Of a stretch of 64,000 nt of DNA, positions 43,660 through 54,394 are shown piece after piece. The stretch is from Streptomyces dysideae (GTDB taxonomy: Bacteria > Actinomycetota > Actinomycetes > Streptomycetales > Streptomycetaceae). The first letter of the stretch is position 1; every line of letters begins with the position of its first letter. The stretch covers positions 101,948-165,947 of the forward strand of contig NZ_KQ949097.1 in the NCBI RefSeq assembly GCF_001514305.1, read 5' to 3'. Made by a program: the position numbers and the translations under genes. The notes beneath the pieces are model-generated. The model saw only the letters and a list, made by a program, of their open reading frames with translations. It was not told where the DNA came from and did no database searches.

Positions 43660-44978
43660 CCGCTGCCGCCGCCACGCTGCTCACCGCGTACGAGACCCAG
43701 CTGCGCGGGCGCGTCCCAAAGGGGCTGCCTTACGCCTGGGCCCTGGTCGCCGAGGAGGACGGACCGCTCGTCCGCGTCCACTACGGCACACACGGGGTCG
43801 TGGACCACCGGGACCTCGCCGGCGTGGCGGATCTGGAGGGTCTGGTCCGGCGGCAGCAGGAGGTCTTCGCCGGGCGCACGGAGCCGGTGGAGTGGAAGGT
43901 GTACGCGCACGACACGCCGCGGCTCGCCGAGGCGCTGCGGGCCGCGGGGTTCACGCCGGGCCCGTCGCGTTCCCTGCTCCTCGCCCACGCCGCCGACGTA
44001 CCTGCCCCACCGACGACGGACGACGACACGGAGGCGCGCACGCGCATACGGCCGTACTGGCTGGGCCTCGGACACGAGAAACGCGAGTCGTTCCACCAGC
44101 TCGCCGCGGCCGCCCCCGAGCAGCGCAGACCACTCCGGGAGCTGGCGGCCGACGGGATCGCGCGCGTCGAGGAGGCCGACATGAACGTCCTGGGCGTCGA
44201 GCGCGACGGGAACGTCGTGGACGCGGTCTGGCTGGAGCGGGTGTCCGGCACGGACTTCGCCTCGATCGGCGGGATCACCGCGCCGCACCCCGGGTTGCTG
44301 CGCGCGGCGGCGGCCTGGGCGTCCCGGGGGTGGTCCGGCAAGCCGCTCCTGGTGGCCGAGGCGAGCGGCGAGCTCGTACCGGTGCATCTCGCGGCCGGGT
44401 TCCAGGAGGCCGGCCGGGTCACCACGTACCGCTGGGCGCCACCCGGTGAACCGGCCCGGGAACGCCCGGCGAAGCAGCTGCTGGACGACCCGGAGCACGA
44501 CGACGTCTGGAAGCGGTTCGAGGAACGGTTCCAGGTCACCTACGAGACGAAGGCACAGGGGATCGCCGAGCCGCCGGGCTCCGTCACCTGGCACACGATG
44601 GCCGTCGAGACCTCGCGCGACCCCGTGCTCGCGCGGGTGAACGACGTGATCGCGCGCGGGATACGCGCCTGTGCCCGGCCCGGTGACCGGCTGTACTGCC
44701 TGAAGTGGTTCATCAGCGGCTCGCGCAGCGAGCCCCTGCGCGTCGGCGGGCCGGGCCAGCCGCCCTGGACAGGGTGGCCCTACCTCGTCGACGAGCACAT
44801 CATCCAGGTCACCGGCGACCTCCGCATGGGCACCTTCGGCAACTGGCAGGAGGACTCCTTCTGCGTCTTCGGCACGGACCTCGTGGCCGAGGTCGAGGAG
44901 GAGCTCACCGACCTGCTCGGCACGGTGCTGCGGCGCGACGGGCGTCCGGTCGGCAATGTGTGGACCTTCGGTCCCTGA
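43656..44978 (+). CDS. Two-domain protein: GNAT-like N-terminus fused to DUF2716
   Basis: 440 residues. Residues ~1-260 resemble a tandem-GNAT acetyltransferase with weak motifs (GIARVEEADMNVLGVERDG, ASIGGITAPHPGLLRAAAAW for the acetyl-CoA loop). Residues ~280-440 match DUF2716 (VWKRFEERFQVTY, LYCLKWFISGSRSE, FGNWQEDSFCVFGTDLV). No function is established. Coupled to the monooxygenase by a 4-base overlap. Confidence 0.7.
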   Translation: MTAAAATLLTAYETQLRGRVPKGLPYAWALVAEEDGPLVRVHYGTHGVVDHRDLAGVADLEGLVRRQQEVFAGRTEPVEWKVYAHDTPRLAEALRAAGFTPGPSRSLLLAHAADVPAPPTTDDDTEARTRIRPYWLGLGHEKRESFHQLAAAAPEQRRPLRELAADGIARVEEADMNVLGVERDGNVVDAVWLERVSGTDFASIGGITAPHPGLLRAAAAWASRGWSGKPLLVAEASGELVPVHLAAGFQEAGRVTTYRWAPPGEPARERPAKQLLDDPEHDDVWKRFEERFQVTYETKAQGIAEPPGSVTWHTMAVETSRDPVLARVNDVIARGIRACARPGDRLYCLKWFISGSRSEPLRVGGPGQPPWTGWPYLVDEHIIQVTGDLRMGTFGNWQEDSFCVFGTDLVAEVEEELTDLLGTVLRRDGRPVGNVWTFGP

Positions 44979-45049
44979 CGGCCTCCGGCGAGGCACGCTC
45001 GCATAGGATTGCGGGGTTTGTCCCGAAGATCTCCCTGGAGCTCGCTCTC

Positions 45050-47395
45050 ATGCACGATCCCCACGATCCGTACGTCCGTGTCCGTGGCGCCCGCGAGCAC
45101 AATCTCAAGGGTGTGGACGTCGACATCCCGCGGGACGTGTTGACCGTGTTCACAGGGGTCTCGGGGTCCGGGAAGTCGTCGCTGGCGTTCGGGACGATCT
45201 ACGCGGAGGCGCAGCGGCGGTACTTCGAGTCGGTCGCGCCGTATGCGCGCAGGCTGATCCATCAGGTCGGGGCGCCGAAGGTCGGCGAGATCACCGGTCT
45301 GCCCCCTGCGGTGTCGTTGCAGCAGCGCCGGTCGGCGCCGACGTCCCGGTCGTCCGTCGGCACGGTCACCAACCTCTCGAACTCCCTGCGGATGCTGTTC
45401 TCGCGGGTCGGCGACTATCCGCCGGGCGCCGAGCGGCTCGACTCGGACGCGTTCTCCCCCAACACGGCGGCCGGGGCCTGCCCCGAGTGCCACGGGCTGG
45501 GCCAAGTTCACCGTACGACCGAGGAGTTGCTGGTCCCCGACCCGGCGCTGTCGATCCGTGAGGGCGCGATCGCCGCGTGGCCGGGGGCCTGGCAGGGCAA
45601 GAACCTGCGCGACATCCTCGACACACTCGGGTACGACGTGGACCGGCCCTGGCGCGAACTGCCCCCCGGGCAGCGGGAGTGGATCCTCTTCACCGACGAG
45701 CAGCCGGTCGTCACCGTGCACCCGGTGCGGGACGCCGACCGTATCCAACGGCCGTACCGGGGCACGTACATGAGCGCCCACCGGTACGTGATGAAGACCT
45801 TCTCGGACTCCAAGAGCCAGACCCTGCGGGCCAAGGCGGAGCGCTTCCTGGCCGCGGCGCCCTGCCCGGCGTGCGGCGGCAGCAGGCTGCGGCCCGAGGC
45901 GCTGGCGGTGACCGTCGGGGGCCGGACGATCGCGGAACTGGCGGCACTCCCCCTGCTGGAGCTGGCCGCCACGCTCCACGGCACCTCGGAGGCGGCCCGT
46001 GTCCTCACCGACGACCTGAGGTCCCGTATCGCCCCGGTCGTCGAGCTCGGCCTCGGCTATCTGAGCCTGGACCGCGCGACCCCCACCCTCTCGGCGGGCG
46101 AACTGCAACGCCTGCGGCTCGCGACCCAGTTGCGTTCCGGGCTCTTCGGGGTGGTGTACGTCCTCGACGAGCCGTCCGCCGGGCTGCACCCGGCGGACAC
46201 GGAGGCCCTGCTCACGGTGCTGGCGCGGTTGAAGGCGGCGGGGAACACGGTGTTCGTCGTCGAGCACCACCTCGACGTCGTGCGCGGCGCCGACTGGCTG
46301 GTGGATGTGGGTCCGCGGGCCGGCGAGCACGGCGGGCGGGTGCTGCACAGCGGCCCGGTGGCGGAACTGGCCACCGTCGCGGAGTCGGCGACGGCCCGCT
46401 TCCTCTTCGACCACTCCCCCACACCCGTACGCCACGTCCGCACGCCCCGGGGCCAGTTGAAGGTCGGCCCGGTCACCCGGCACAACCTGCGGGGCGTGAC
46501 CGCCGAGTTCCCGCTCGGCTTGTTCACCACGGTCACCGGCGTCTCGGGCTCCGGGAAGTCCACGCTCATCGGTGAGATCACGGAGGACCTGGACGGCGTG
46601 GGCCGCCTGGTCTCCGTCGACCAGAAACCGATCGGCCGCACCCCACGCTCGAACCTGGCCACCTACACCGGTCTCTTCGACGTCGTACGCAAGGTGTTCG
46701 CGGCCACCGACGAGGCACGCGCACGCGGTTACGGTGTCGGCCGGTTCTCCTTCAATGTCGCCGGCGGGCGCTGCGAGACCTGCCAGGGCGAGGGTTTCGT
46801 CAGCGTCGAGCTCCTCTTCCTGCCGAGCACGTACGCGCCGTGCCCGGACTGCGGCGGCGCCCGCTACCACCCAGACACCCTCCAAGTGACGTACCGGGGG
46901 CGGAACATCGCGCAGGTCCTCGACCTCACGGTGGCAGCGGCGGCGGACTTCTTCGCGGACACCCCGCCCGTCGCCCGCAGCCTCGGCACGCTCATGGACG
47001 TGGGCCTCGGCTACCTCCGCCTCGGCCAGCCCGCGACCGAGCTGTCCGGCGGCGAGGCCCAGCGCATCAAACTGGCGAGCGAACTCCAGCGCGCCCGCCG
47101 CGGCCACACCCTCTACCTCCTCGACGAGCCCACGACCGGCCTCCACCCGGCCGACACCGAGGTCCTGATGCGCCAGCTGCACGGCCTGGTCGACGCCGGG
47201 CACACCGTCATCGTCGTCGAGCACGACATGGCGGTCGTGGCGGGCGCGGACTGGGTGATCGACCTGGGCCCGGGCGGCGGCGACGCGGGCGGACGGATCG
47301 TGGCGGCGGGACCGCCGGGGGAGGTGGCCCGGGTCGGGGGGAGCGTTACGGCGCCGTATCTGGCACGAGCACTGCCCGACGACCCTTCTTCGTAG
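45050..47395 (+). CDS. Short UvrA paralogue (UvrA2/drug-resistance class)
   Basis: 781 residues against ~950 for housekeeping UvrA. Two ABC ATPase units with Walker A TGVSGSGKSSLAF and TGVSGSGKSTLI, signatures LSAGELQRLRLATQL and LSGGEAQRIKLASEL, and Walker B VYVLDEPSAGLHP and LYLLDEPTTGLHP. Zinc-finger cysteines: CPECHGLG, CPACGGSR, CETCQGEG, CPDCGGAR. The shortening falls in the N-terminal part where UvrB would bind. Related proteins give resistance to DNA-binding antibiotics; the role here is inferred. ATG 45050. Confidence 0.88.
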   Translation: MHDPHDPYVRVRGAREHNLKGVDVDIPRDVLTVFTGVSGSGKSSLAFGTIYAEAQRRYFESVAPYARRLIHQVGAPKVGEITGLPPAVSLQQRRSAPTSRSSVGTVTNLSNSLRMLFSRVGDYPPGAERLDSDAFSPNTAAGACPECHGLGQVHRTTEELLVPDPALSIREGAIAAWPGAWQGKNLRDILDTLGYDVDRPWRELPPGQREWILFTDEQPVVTVHPVRDADRIQRPYRGTYMSAHRYVMKTFSDSKSQTLRAKAERFLAAAPCPACGGSRLRPEALAVTVGGRTIAELAALPLLELAATLHGTSEAARVLTDDLRSRIAPVVELGLGYLSLDRATPTLSAGELQRLRLATQLRSGLFGVVYVLDEPSAGLHPADTEALLTVLARLKAAGNTVFVVEHHLDVVRGADWLVDVGPRAGEHGGRVLHSGPVAELATVAESATARFLFDHSPTPVRHVRTPRGQLKVGPVTRHNLRGVTAEFPLGLFTTVTGVSGSGKSTLIGEITEDLDGVGRLVSVDQKPIGRTPRSNLATYTGLFDVVRKVFAATDEARARGYGVGRFSFNVAGGRCETCQGEGFVSVELLFLPSTYAPCPDCGGARYHPDTLQVTYRGRNIAQVLDLTVAAAADFFADTPPVARSLGTLMDVGLGYLRLGQPATELSGGEAQRIKLASELQRARRGHTLYLLDEPTTGLHPADTEVLMRQLHGLVDAGHTVIVVEHDMAVVAGADWVIDLGPGGGDAGGRIVAAGPPGEVARVGGSVTAPYLARALPDDPSS

Positions 47396-47444
47396 ACGCC
47401 GCCCCGGCAGGCATGCCCACGGCCCTTCCACCGGAGATCACACC

Positions 47445-48185
47445 ATGACCGCACAGCAACACCCCCTCACCTATGACGCGTTCGTCGCACACGCGTCCGC
47501 CGATCCCGCCGTCGTCGGTCTCGTCCTCAAGGGCTCGCGGGCCCACGACGGCATGACCACCGAGCACTCCGACCACGACCTGTACGTCGTCCTCGCGGAC
47601 GGTGCCGAGACGGATCTGCGACGCTTCGGCGGCCATCGCACGCCACAGCTGGACCTGGTGATCGTCTCGCTCGCCGGGTTCCGGGCCGCCGGGATGCCGG
47701 GCTTCGAGCGGTACGCCCTGGCCAGGGCGCGGGTCGTGCTGGACCGGCTCGAGGGCGGGATCGGCGAGATCCTGGCCGCCAAGGCGCGGCTGGGTGCCGA
47801 CGAGGCGTTCCGGGCCGTCGGCGGGTGGCTCGACGCCTACGCCAACTCCCTCTACCGGTCCCTGAAGAACGACCGTGACGGAGAGGCGCTCGCCGCCCGG
47901 CTCGACGCCGCCGACAGCATGGGCCACCTCCTCGAGGTGCTCTTCGCCCTGGATCGCCGACCTCGTCCGTACAACAAGTACCTACGCTGGGAGCTCGCCC
48001 GGTATCCGCTGCCCGGCTGGGACAGCGACACCCTGCTGCGGGCCGTGGACCGGATCTCGGCGAGCGGCGAGGTCGAGGTCCAGCGCGGGCTGTTCGCCCG
48101 GGTGGAGGCGGCGGCCCGTGCGGCCGGGCACGGTGCGGTGCTGGACGACTGGGGCGAGGATCTGCTCCTGATGCGTCCTCGGTAG
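47445..48185 (+). CDS. Nucleotidyltransferase-domain protein
   Basis: 246 residues. Pol-beta-type NTase motif LVLKGSRAHDGMTTEHSDHDLYVV (shown in part: GSRAHDG...SDHDLYVV) with the GS and DxD, plus the third acidic strand QLDLVIV. A helical C-terminal half (~120-246, YNKYLRWELARYPLPGW) resembles the DUF4111/HEPN-like partner domain of aminoglycoside nucleotidyltransferases. Substrate unknown. ATG 47445 follows CCGGAG. Its last ~200 bp overlap the convergent acyltransferase frame. Confidence 0.8.
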   Translation: MTAQQHPLTYDAFVAHASADPAVVGLVLKGSRAHDGMTTEHSDHDLYVVLADGAETDLRRFGGHRTPQLDLVIVSLAGFRAAGMPGFERYALARARVVLDRLEGGIGEILAAKARLGADEAFRAVGGWLDAYANSLYRSLKNDRDGEALAARLDAADSMGHLLEVLFALDRRPRPYNKYLRWELARYPLPGWDSDTLLRAVDRISASGEVEVQRGLFARVEAAARAAGHGAVLDDWGEDLLLMRPR

Positions 48186-48956
48186 CGCGGACGTCTCGGC
48201 GGCCCGGGCGAGGGAACGGCGGTCGCAGTGGCGGCCCGGCGGGACCGGGTCCCGGACCTCGATCTCGGCGACCAGGTCGCGGGCCGTCGCCACCCGCCAC
48301 AGCGAGGCGAACAGCGTGTCCTCGCCGACGAAGGCGGGCGCCGTGCTGGGCGCTCCCCCGGCGATGCGGTACCGCAGGCGCACCGGTTGCACGGGGACCC
48401 CGGCGTCCAGTGCGGCCTGGAAGACCGCCCGGCGGAAACGCCCCTGGGCACGGCCGCACCAGGTACTGCCCTCGGGGAACACAGCCACCGCCTGCCCGGC
48501 GCGCAGCGCCCCCGCGACACGGGCGACCGTGCCGGGGAGCGCGCGCAGCCGGTCCCGCTCGATGAACAGGACACCGCCGCGCTCGGCCAGCGCCCCGGCG
48601 ACCGGCCACTGCCGGATCTCGGTCTTGGCCAGCATCCGGGCGGGGCGTACGGCGCCGAGCAGGGGTATGTCCAGCCACGAGATGTGGTTGGCGACGAGGA
48701 GCAGCCCCCCGCTGGGCACCGCGGCGGCACCGGTCATCCGGACCCGCACCCCCGCGGCCCGCACGATCCACCGGCACCACCACCGCACCACGCCCGCCGG
48801 GATCCACGCACTGAACGGCGCCAGCACGACCCCGGCGAGCACCAGCGCCACGACGGCCACGAGCCGCAGCACCGCACGCGGGGCGGCCGTGACGGACCCC
48901 GCCGCCTCCACACATACCCCCGGCGTGCAGGGCGCGCTGGGCAGCCAGACGCTCAT
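47982..48956 (-). CDS. olsA: PlsC-family acyltransferase, probable OlsA of ornithine lipid synthesis
   Basis: Membrane-associated acyltransferase. Signature HxxxxD in VANHISWLDIPLLGA (~87), substrate motif FIERDR, FPEGSTWCGR (~155), and an N-terminal helix (LRLVAVVALVLAGVVLAPF). ATG 48956 overlaps the olsB stop. PlsC similarity ends near residue 255 (HCDRRSLARAAE); the remaining ~69 codons run antisense through the end of the nucleotidyltransferase gene and look like spurious extension after loss of the original stop. OlsA naming depends on pairing with OlsB. Confidence 0.75.
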   Translation of the reverse strand: MSVWLPSAPCTPGVCVEAAGSVTAAPRAVLRLVAVVALVLAGVVLAPFSAWIPAGVVRWWCRWIVRAAGVRVRMTGAAAVPSGGLLLVANHISWLDIPLLGAVRPARMLAKTEIRQWPVAGALAERGGVLFIERDRLRALPGTVARVAGALRAGQAVAVFPEGSTWCGRAQGRFRRAVFQAALDAGVPVQPVRLRYRIAGGAPSTAPAFVGEDTLFASLWRVATARDLVAEIEVRDPVPPGRHCDRRSLARAAETSALPRTHQEQILAPVVQHRTVPGRTGRRLHPGEQPALDLDLAARRDPVHGPQQGVAVPAGQRIPGELPA

Positions 48957-49726
48957 CGGGCCGGGATGAGGGAGAGGAAGTGCCGCAGATAGCGCTGGTT
49001 GACCCGGCTCATAGGCAGCAGCACATACAGGTCGGCGACCCCGAACTCCGGGTCGTGCGCGGGCTCGCCGCACACCATCGCCCCGAGCCGGAGGTACCCG
49101 CGGAGCAGGGCGGGCAGCCCGGTACGCGTCGCGGCGGCGGGCTCCCCCGGCGTCCACGGCAGCAGCGGGCGTACGCGGTACTCCTCCGGCGCCAGGTACG
49201 TGCCCCGCACCCGCTCCCAGGTCGCGGACGCGAGCGCGCCGCCGTCACCGAGCGGGATGGAGCAGCAGCCGGCCAGCCACTCGTGGCCCCGGTCGACCAT
49301 GTAGCGGGCGATGCCGGCCCAGATGAGGCCGATGACGGCGCCGTCCCGGTGGCCGGGGTGGACGCAGGAACGGCCGACCTCGACGAGGCTCGGACGCAGC
49401 GCGTCGATCCGGGTGAGGTCGAACTCGCCCTCCGAGTACAGCCGCCCGGCGACCGCGGCGCGCTCCGGCGGCAGCAGGCGGTACGTGCCGACGACCTGCC
49501 CGGTCGTCGTGTCGTGCACGAGCAGGTGGTCGCAGTAGGCGTCGAAGGCGTCGATGTCGTACCCCGGCTGCGGGGTCGGCAGCAGGGCGCCCATCTCCCC
49601 CGCGAACACGTCGTGCCGCAGCCGCTGCGCGGCACGCACGTCGGCCTCGTCGCGGGCGAGGGAGACGGTGTAGCGGGTGGGAGCGGCGGACTGCGGGGGA
49701 CGGTCGAGGGTGGTTACGCCGGTCAT
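48953..49726 (-). CDS. olsB: GNAT-type N-acyltransferase, probable OlsB
   Basis: 257 residues of the autoinducer-synthase/OlsB family: RHDVFAGEMGALLPTPQPGY (~39), DAFDAYCDHLLVHD, VVGTYRLLPPERA, and VEVGRSCVHPGHRDGAVIGL with the acyl-carrier-binding strand. Expected to acylate the alpha-amino group of ornithine, giving lyso-ornithine lipid for OlsA. ATG 49726 follows GGAGAGAG; a longer frame to 49909 is non-coding. ATGA overlap with olsA. Confidence 0.78.
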   Translation of the reverse strand: MTGVTTLDRPPQSAAPTRYTVSLARDEADVRAAQRLRHDVFAGEMGALLPTPQPGYDIDAFDAYCDHLLVHDTTTGQVVGTYRLLPPERAAVAGRLYSEGEFDLTRIDALRPSLVEVGRSCVHPGHRDGAVIGLIWAGIARYMVDRGHEWLAGCCSIPLGDGGALASATWERVRGTYLAPEEYRVRPLLPWTPGEPAAATRTGLPALLRGYLRLGAMVCGEPAHDPEFGVADLYVLLPMSRVNQRYLRHFLSLIPAR

Positions 49727-49961
49727 GGCTCTCTCCTGGAAACGGGCCGGGTGCGGCGAAGGCGGCGGACAGCGTGGGGACGTAAGCGCTGTCGCCCCTG
49801 TTCTTCCGAGGCCGGCTGACCGCCGAGTAACCAGTGCCAGGAGAGCGGATGTGGGGATGCTGAATGCCAGGGGCGGACAACGCGAGACGGGACCGGGAAA
49901 GAGCACCACTCCCGGCCCCGCCCGTCCGCACCGACCGGCGAACGTTCACTGAAGCGCGGCG

Positions 49962-50710
49962 CTACCGCTGCTTGGCGACCTTCCGAGTAGCCCGCAGCCA
50001 CTCCTTGTTCATGCTGGTGATGGACACCAACGGAATCCCCTTAGGACAGGCAGTGGCACACTCCCCCGCCAACGTGCACCCACCGAACCCCTCCTCATCC
50101 ATCTGGGCCACCATGTCCAGCACCCGCGTCTCCCGCTCAGGCGCCCCCTGCGGCAGCACATTCAAGTGATTCACCTTGGCCGACGTGAACAGCATCGCCG
50201 CCCCGTTCGGACAGGCCGCCACACACGCCCCGCACCCGATGCACTCGGCGTGCTCGAAGGCGAGGTCGGCATCAGGCTTCGGCACCGGCGTGGCATGCGC
50301 CTCCGGCGCGGCTCCCGTCGGCGCCGTGATGTACCCACCGGCCTGGATGATCCGGTCGAACGCCGTCCGGTCCACCACCAGGTCCTTGATCACCGGGAAC
50401 GCGGACGCCCTCCACGGCTCGACATCAATCGTGTCGCCGTCCTTGAAGGACCGCATGTGCAGCTGACAGGTGGTCGTGCGCTCGGGCCCGTGCGCATCGC
50501 CGTTGATGACGAGCGAACACGCACCGCAGATGCCCTCACGGCAGTCGTGGTCGAAGGCGACCGGGTCCTCACCGCGCAGGATGAGTTCCTCGTTGAGAGT
50601 GTCGAGCATCTCCAGGAACGACATGTCGGAGGAGATCCCGTCCACCTCGTACGTGGACATGGCGCCGTCGGCGTCGGCGTTCTGCTGCCGCCAGACGCGC
50701 AGGGTGAGCT

Positions 50711-50714
<4 letters not shown>
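49962..50714 (-). CDS. sdhB: Succinate dehydrogenase iron-sulfur subunit
   Basis: 250 residues. Plant-type [2Fe-2S] ligands in FDHDCREGICGACSLVING (~55-72), and [4Fe-4S]/[3Fe-4S] ligands in CIGCGACVAACPNGAAMLF (~150) and CTLAGECATACPKGIPL (~205). Passes electrons from SdhA to the membrane haem subunit. Start overlaps the sdhA stop (ATGA). The long, non-Frd-type spacing suits the type-B enzyme with one membrane subunit. Confidence 0.95.
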
Positions 50715-52660
<1,946 letters not shown>

Positions 52661-52661
52661 G

Positions 52662-53369
52662 TCAGCTCACCACTCCGGTCATGACGCCCACGGGTACGGC
52701 GATGAAACCGGCCGTGAGCAGCAGCGCGAGGACGCCTGCGACGGTCTTCAGGGCGCGGTCGCGGGTGCGGCTGCCGACGCCGAGGGTCTGGGCGGCGCTC
52801 CAGAAGCCGTGCCGGATGTGCAGGCCGAGGGCGAGCATCGCGACGATGTAGATGACGTTGCCGTACCAGGTGGAGAAGGTGTCGACCACGTTCTGGTACG
52901 GGTGGCCCTCCTGGAAGCCGCCCGGGTGCACGGTGCCGGTCGTCAGGTCGAGGACGTGCCAGACGATGAACAGGCCGAGGATGATCCCGCCCCAGCGCAT
53001 GGTGCGCGTCGCGTAACTGGCCCGCGGCTTCTTGTGCACGTACTTGCTGGGCCGTGCCCTGATGTCGCGGCGGCTGAGCTGGTACGCCGAGACCGCGTGG
53101 GCGACGACGGCGACGACCAGCACGACGCGGATGAGCCAGAGCGTCCACTCGTAGTGCATGAACGGCTCGCCGACCGTGCGCAGCCAGTGGCCGTAGGCGT
53201 TGAACTCGCCCGCGCCGAAGTAGATCTTCAGGTTGCCGATCATGTGGGCGACCAGATACAGCAGCATGATCACGCCGCTGACCGCCATCACGGTCTTCTT
53301 GCCGACGGAGCTGTCCCACACGGTGCGTGCGATGGACGGCCGTCGGTCCGTCCGCGTTGCCAGAGCCAT
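52662..53369 (-). CDS. sdhC: Succinate dehydrogenase cytochrome b subunit
   Basis: 235 residues with five membrane helices (VMAVSGVIMLLYLVAHMIGN, LIRVVLVVAVVAHAVSAYQL, GGIILGLFIVWHVLDLTTG, YIVAMLALGLHIRHGFWSA and a last helix). Histidines in HMIGN, VVAHAV, IVWHVLD and LGLHIRHG are the four haem ligands of the di-haem b558 type. Start at ATG 53369 (MALATRTDRR); ATG 53408 would add 13 residues. First gene of sdhCAB, divergent from lysR. Confidence 0.92.
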   Translation of the reverse strand: MALATRTDRRPSIARTVWDSSVGKKTVMAVSGVIMLLYLVAHMIGNLKIYFGAGEFNAYGHWLRTVGEPFMHYEWTLWLIRVVLVVAVVAHAVSAYQLSRRDIRARPSKYVHKKPRASYATRTMRWGGIILGLFIVWHVLDLTTGTVHPGGFQEGHPYQNVVDTFSTWYGNVIYIVAMLALGLHIRHGFWSAAQTLGVGSRTRDRALKTVAGVLALLLTAGFIAVPVGVMTGVVS

Positions 53370-53429
53370 GTACATGGACGCTAGGGCCGAACGGCCCCAT
53401 CGGTCCAAGACATGGTCCGGCTCGTTTCG

Positions 53430-53455
53430 ATAGGAAACCCCTATGAGACCCCTAT
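53430..53455. promoter_or_regulatory. LysR-type binding site between sdhC and lysR
   Basis: ATAGG-AAACC-CCTAT (53430-53444) is a perfect inverted repeat of the T-N11-A form; a further CCCTAT half-site follows at 53450-53455. It lies 10 to 35 bp before the lysR GTG and 61 bp before sdhC, fitting autoregulation and control of sdh. Confidence 0.75.
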
Positions 53456-53464
53456 GATGGCTGG

Positions 53465-54349
53465 GTGCAGTTCCAGCAGCTCCAGTACTTCGTGGCGGTC
53501 GCGGAGACCCGGCACTTCACCCGGGCCGCGGATCTCGTGCATGTCGCGCAGCCGTCGTTGTCGCAGCAGATCAAGGCGCTGGAGCGGGAGTTGGGCGCCG
53601 ATCTGTTCCTGCGGGCGCGCGGCAACATCACGCTCACCGACGCGGGCGAGGCCCTGCTGCCGCTGGCCCGCCGTATCCTCGCCGACGCGGACACGGCGCG
53701 GCACGAGGTGCAGGAGCTGGTGCAGCTGCGCAGCGGCCGGATCCGGCTGGGCGCGACCCCGAGTCTGTGCACGGGTCTGCTGCCGGACGTGCTGCGCGCC
53801 TTCCACGACCGCTATCCCGGCATCCAGCTGCTCATCGAGGAGAGCGGCTCGCACGATCTCGTACGGGAACTGGCGCGCGGCGCCCTCGACCTGGCCCTCG
53901 TCGTCCTGCCGCTGCCCACGCCGTCCCCGGCGCTGACCACGGTCGAGCTGCTGCGGGAGGACCTGGTCGTGGTGTCGTCCCCGGACTCCCCCAGGCCGGG
54001 CCGGGGGCAGCGCGGGATCCGCATCGCCGACCTGGAGGGCGAACGCCTGGTGATGTTCCGGCACGGCTACGACCTGCGGGAACTGACCGTCGCCGCGTGC
54101 CGCTCCGCCGGGTTCGAGCCGGATTTCGCGGTGGAGGGCGGGGAGATGGACGCGGTGCTGGGGTTCGTGCGGGCGGGGCTGGGCGTGGCCGTCGTACCGA
54201 GGATGGTGGCCGCGCGGTCGGGACGCGGCCTACGGGTGACGCCGCTGGCCCGGCCGGGCCTGCACCGGACGATCGCACTGGCACACCGCAGCGATGTGGC
54301 TCCGCCGCGGGCGGCCCGGGAACTCCAGCGGATGCTGCTGGAACGCTGA
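53465..54349 (+). CDS. LysR-family regulator, probable regulator of sdhCAB
   Basis: 294 residues. Winged helix at the N-terminus: FVAVAETRHFTRAADLVHVA, QPSLSQQIKALERELGADLF. The effector-binding domain follows (GRIRLGATPSLCTGLLPDVL). GTG start. Divergent from sdhC with a T-N11-A site between, so control of the succinate dehydrogenase is likely; the effector is unknown. Confidence 0.9.
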   Translation: MQFQQLQYFVAVAETRHFTRAADLVHVAQPSLSQQIKALERELGADLFLRARGNITLTDAGEALLPLARRILADADTARHEVQELVQLRSGRIRLGATPSLCTGLLPDVLRAFHDRYPGIQLLIEESGSHDLVRELARGALDLALVVLPLPTPSPALTTVELLREDLVVVSSPDSPRPGRGQRGIRIADLEGERLVMFRHGYDLRELTVAACRSAGFEPDFAVEGGEMDAVLGFVRAGLGVAVVPRMVAARSGRGLRVTPLARPGLHRTIALAHRSDVAPPRAARELQRMLLER

Positions 54350-54394
54350 GCCGCCGTCCGGTCACCGGCCCGGGGCGCGGTAACGGTTCGCGCG

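Noticed and set aside
44780..47431. 883-codon minus-strand frame opposite the UvrA paralogue.
   Set aside because: Antisense shadow; both ATPase units are encoded on the plus strand.
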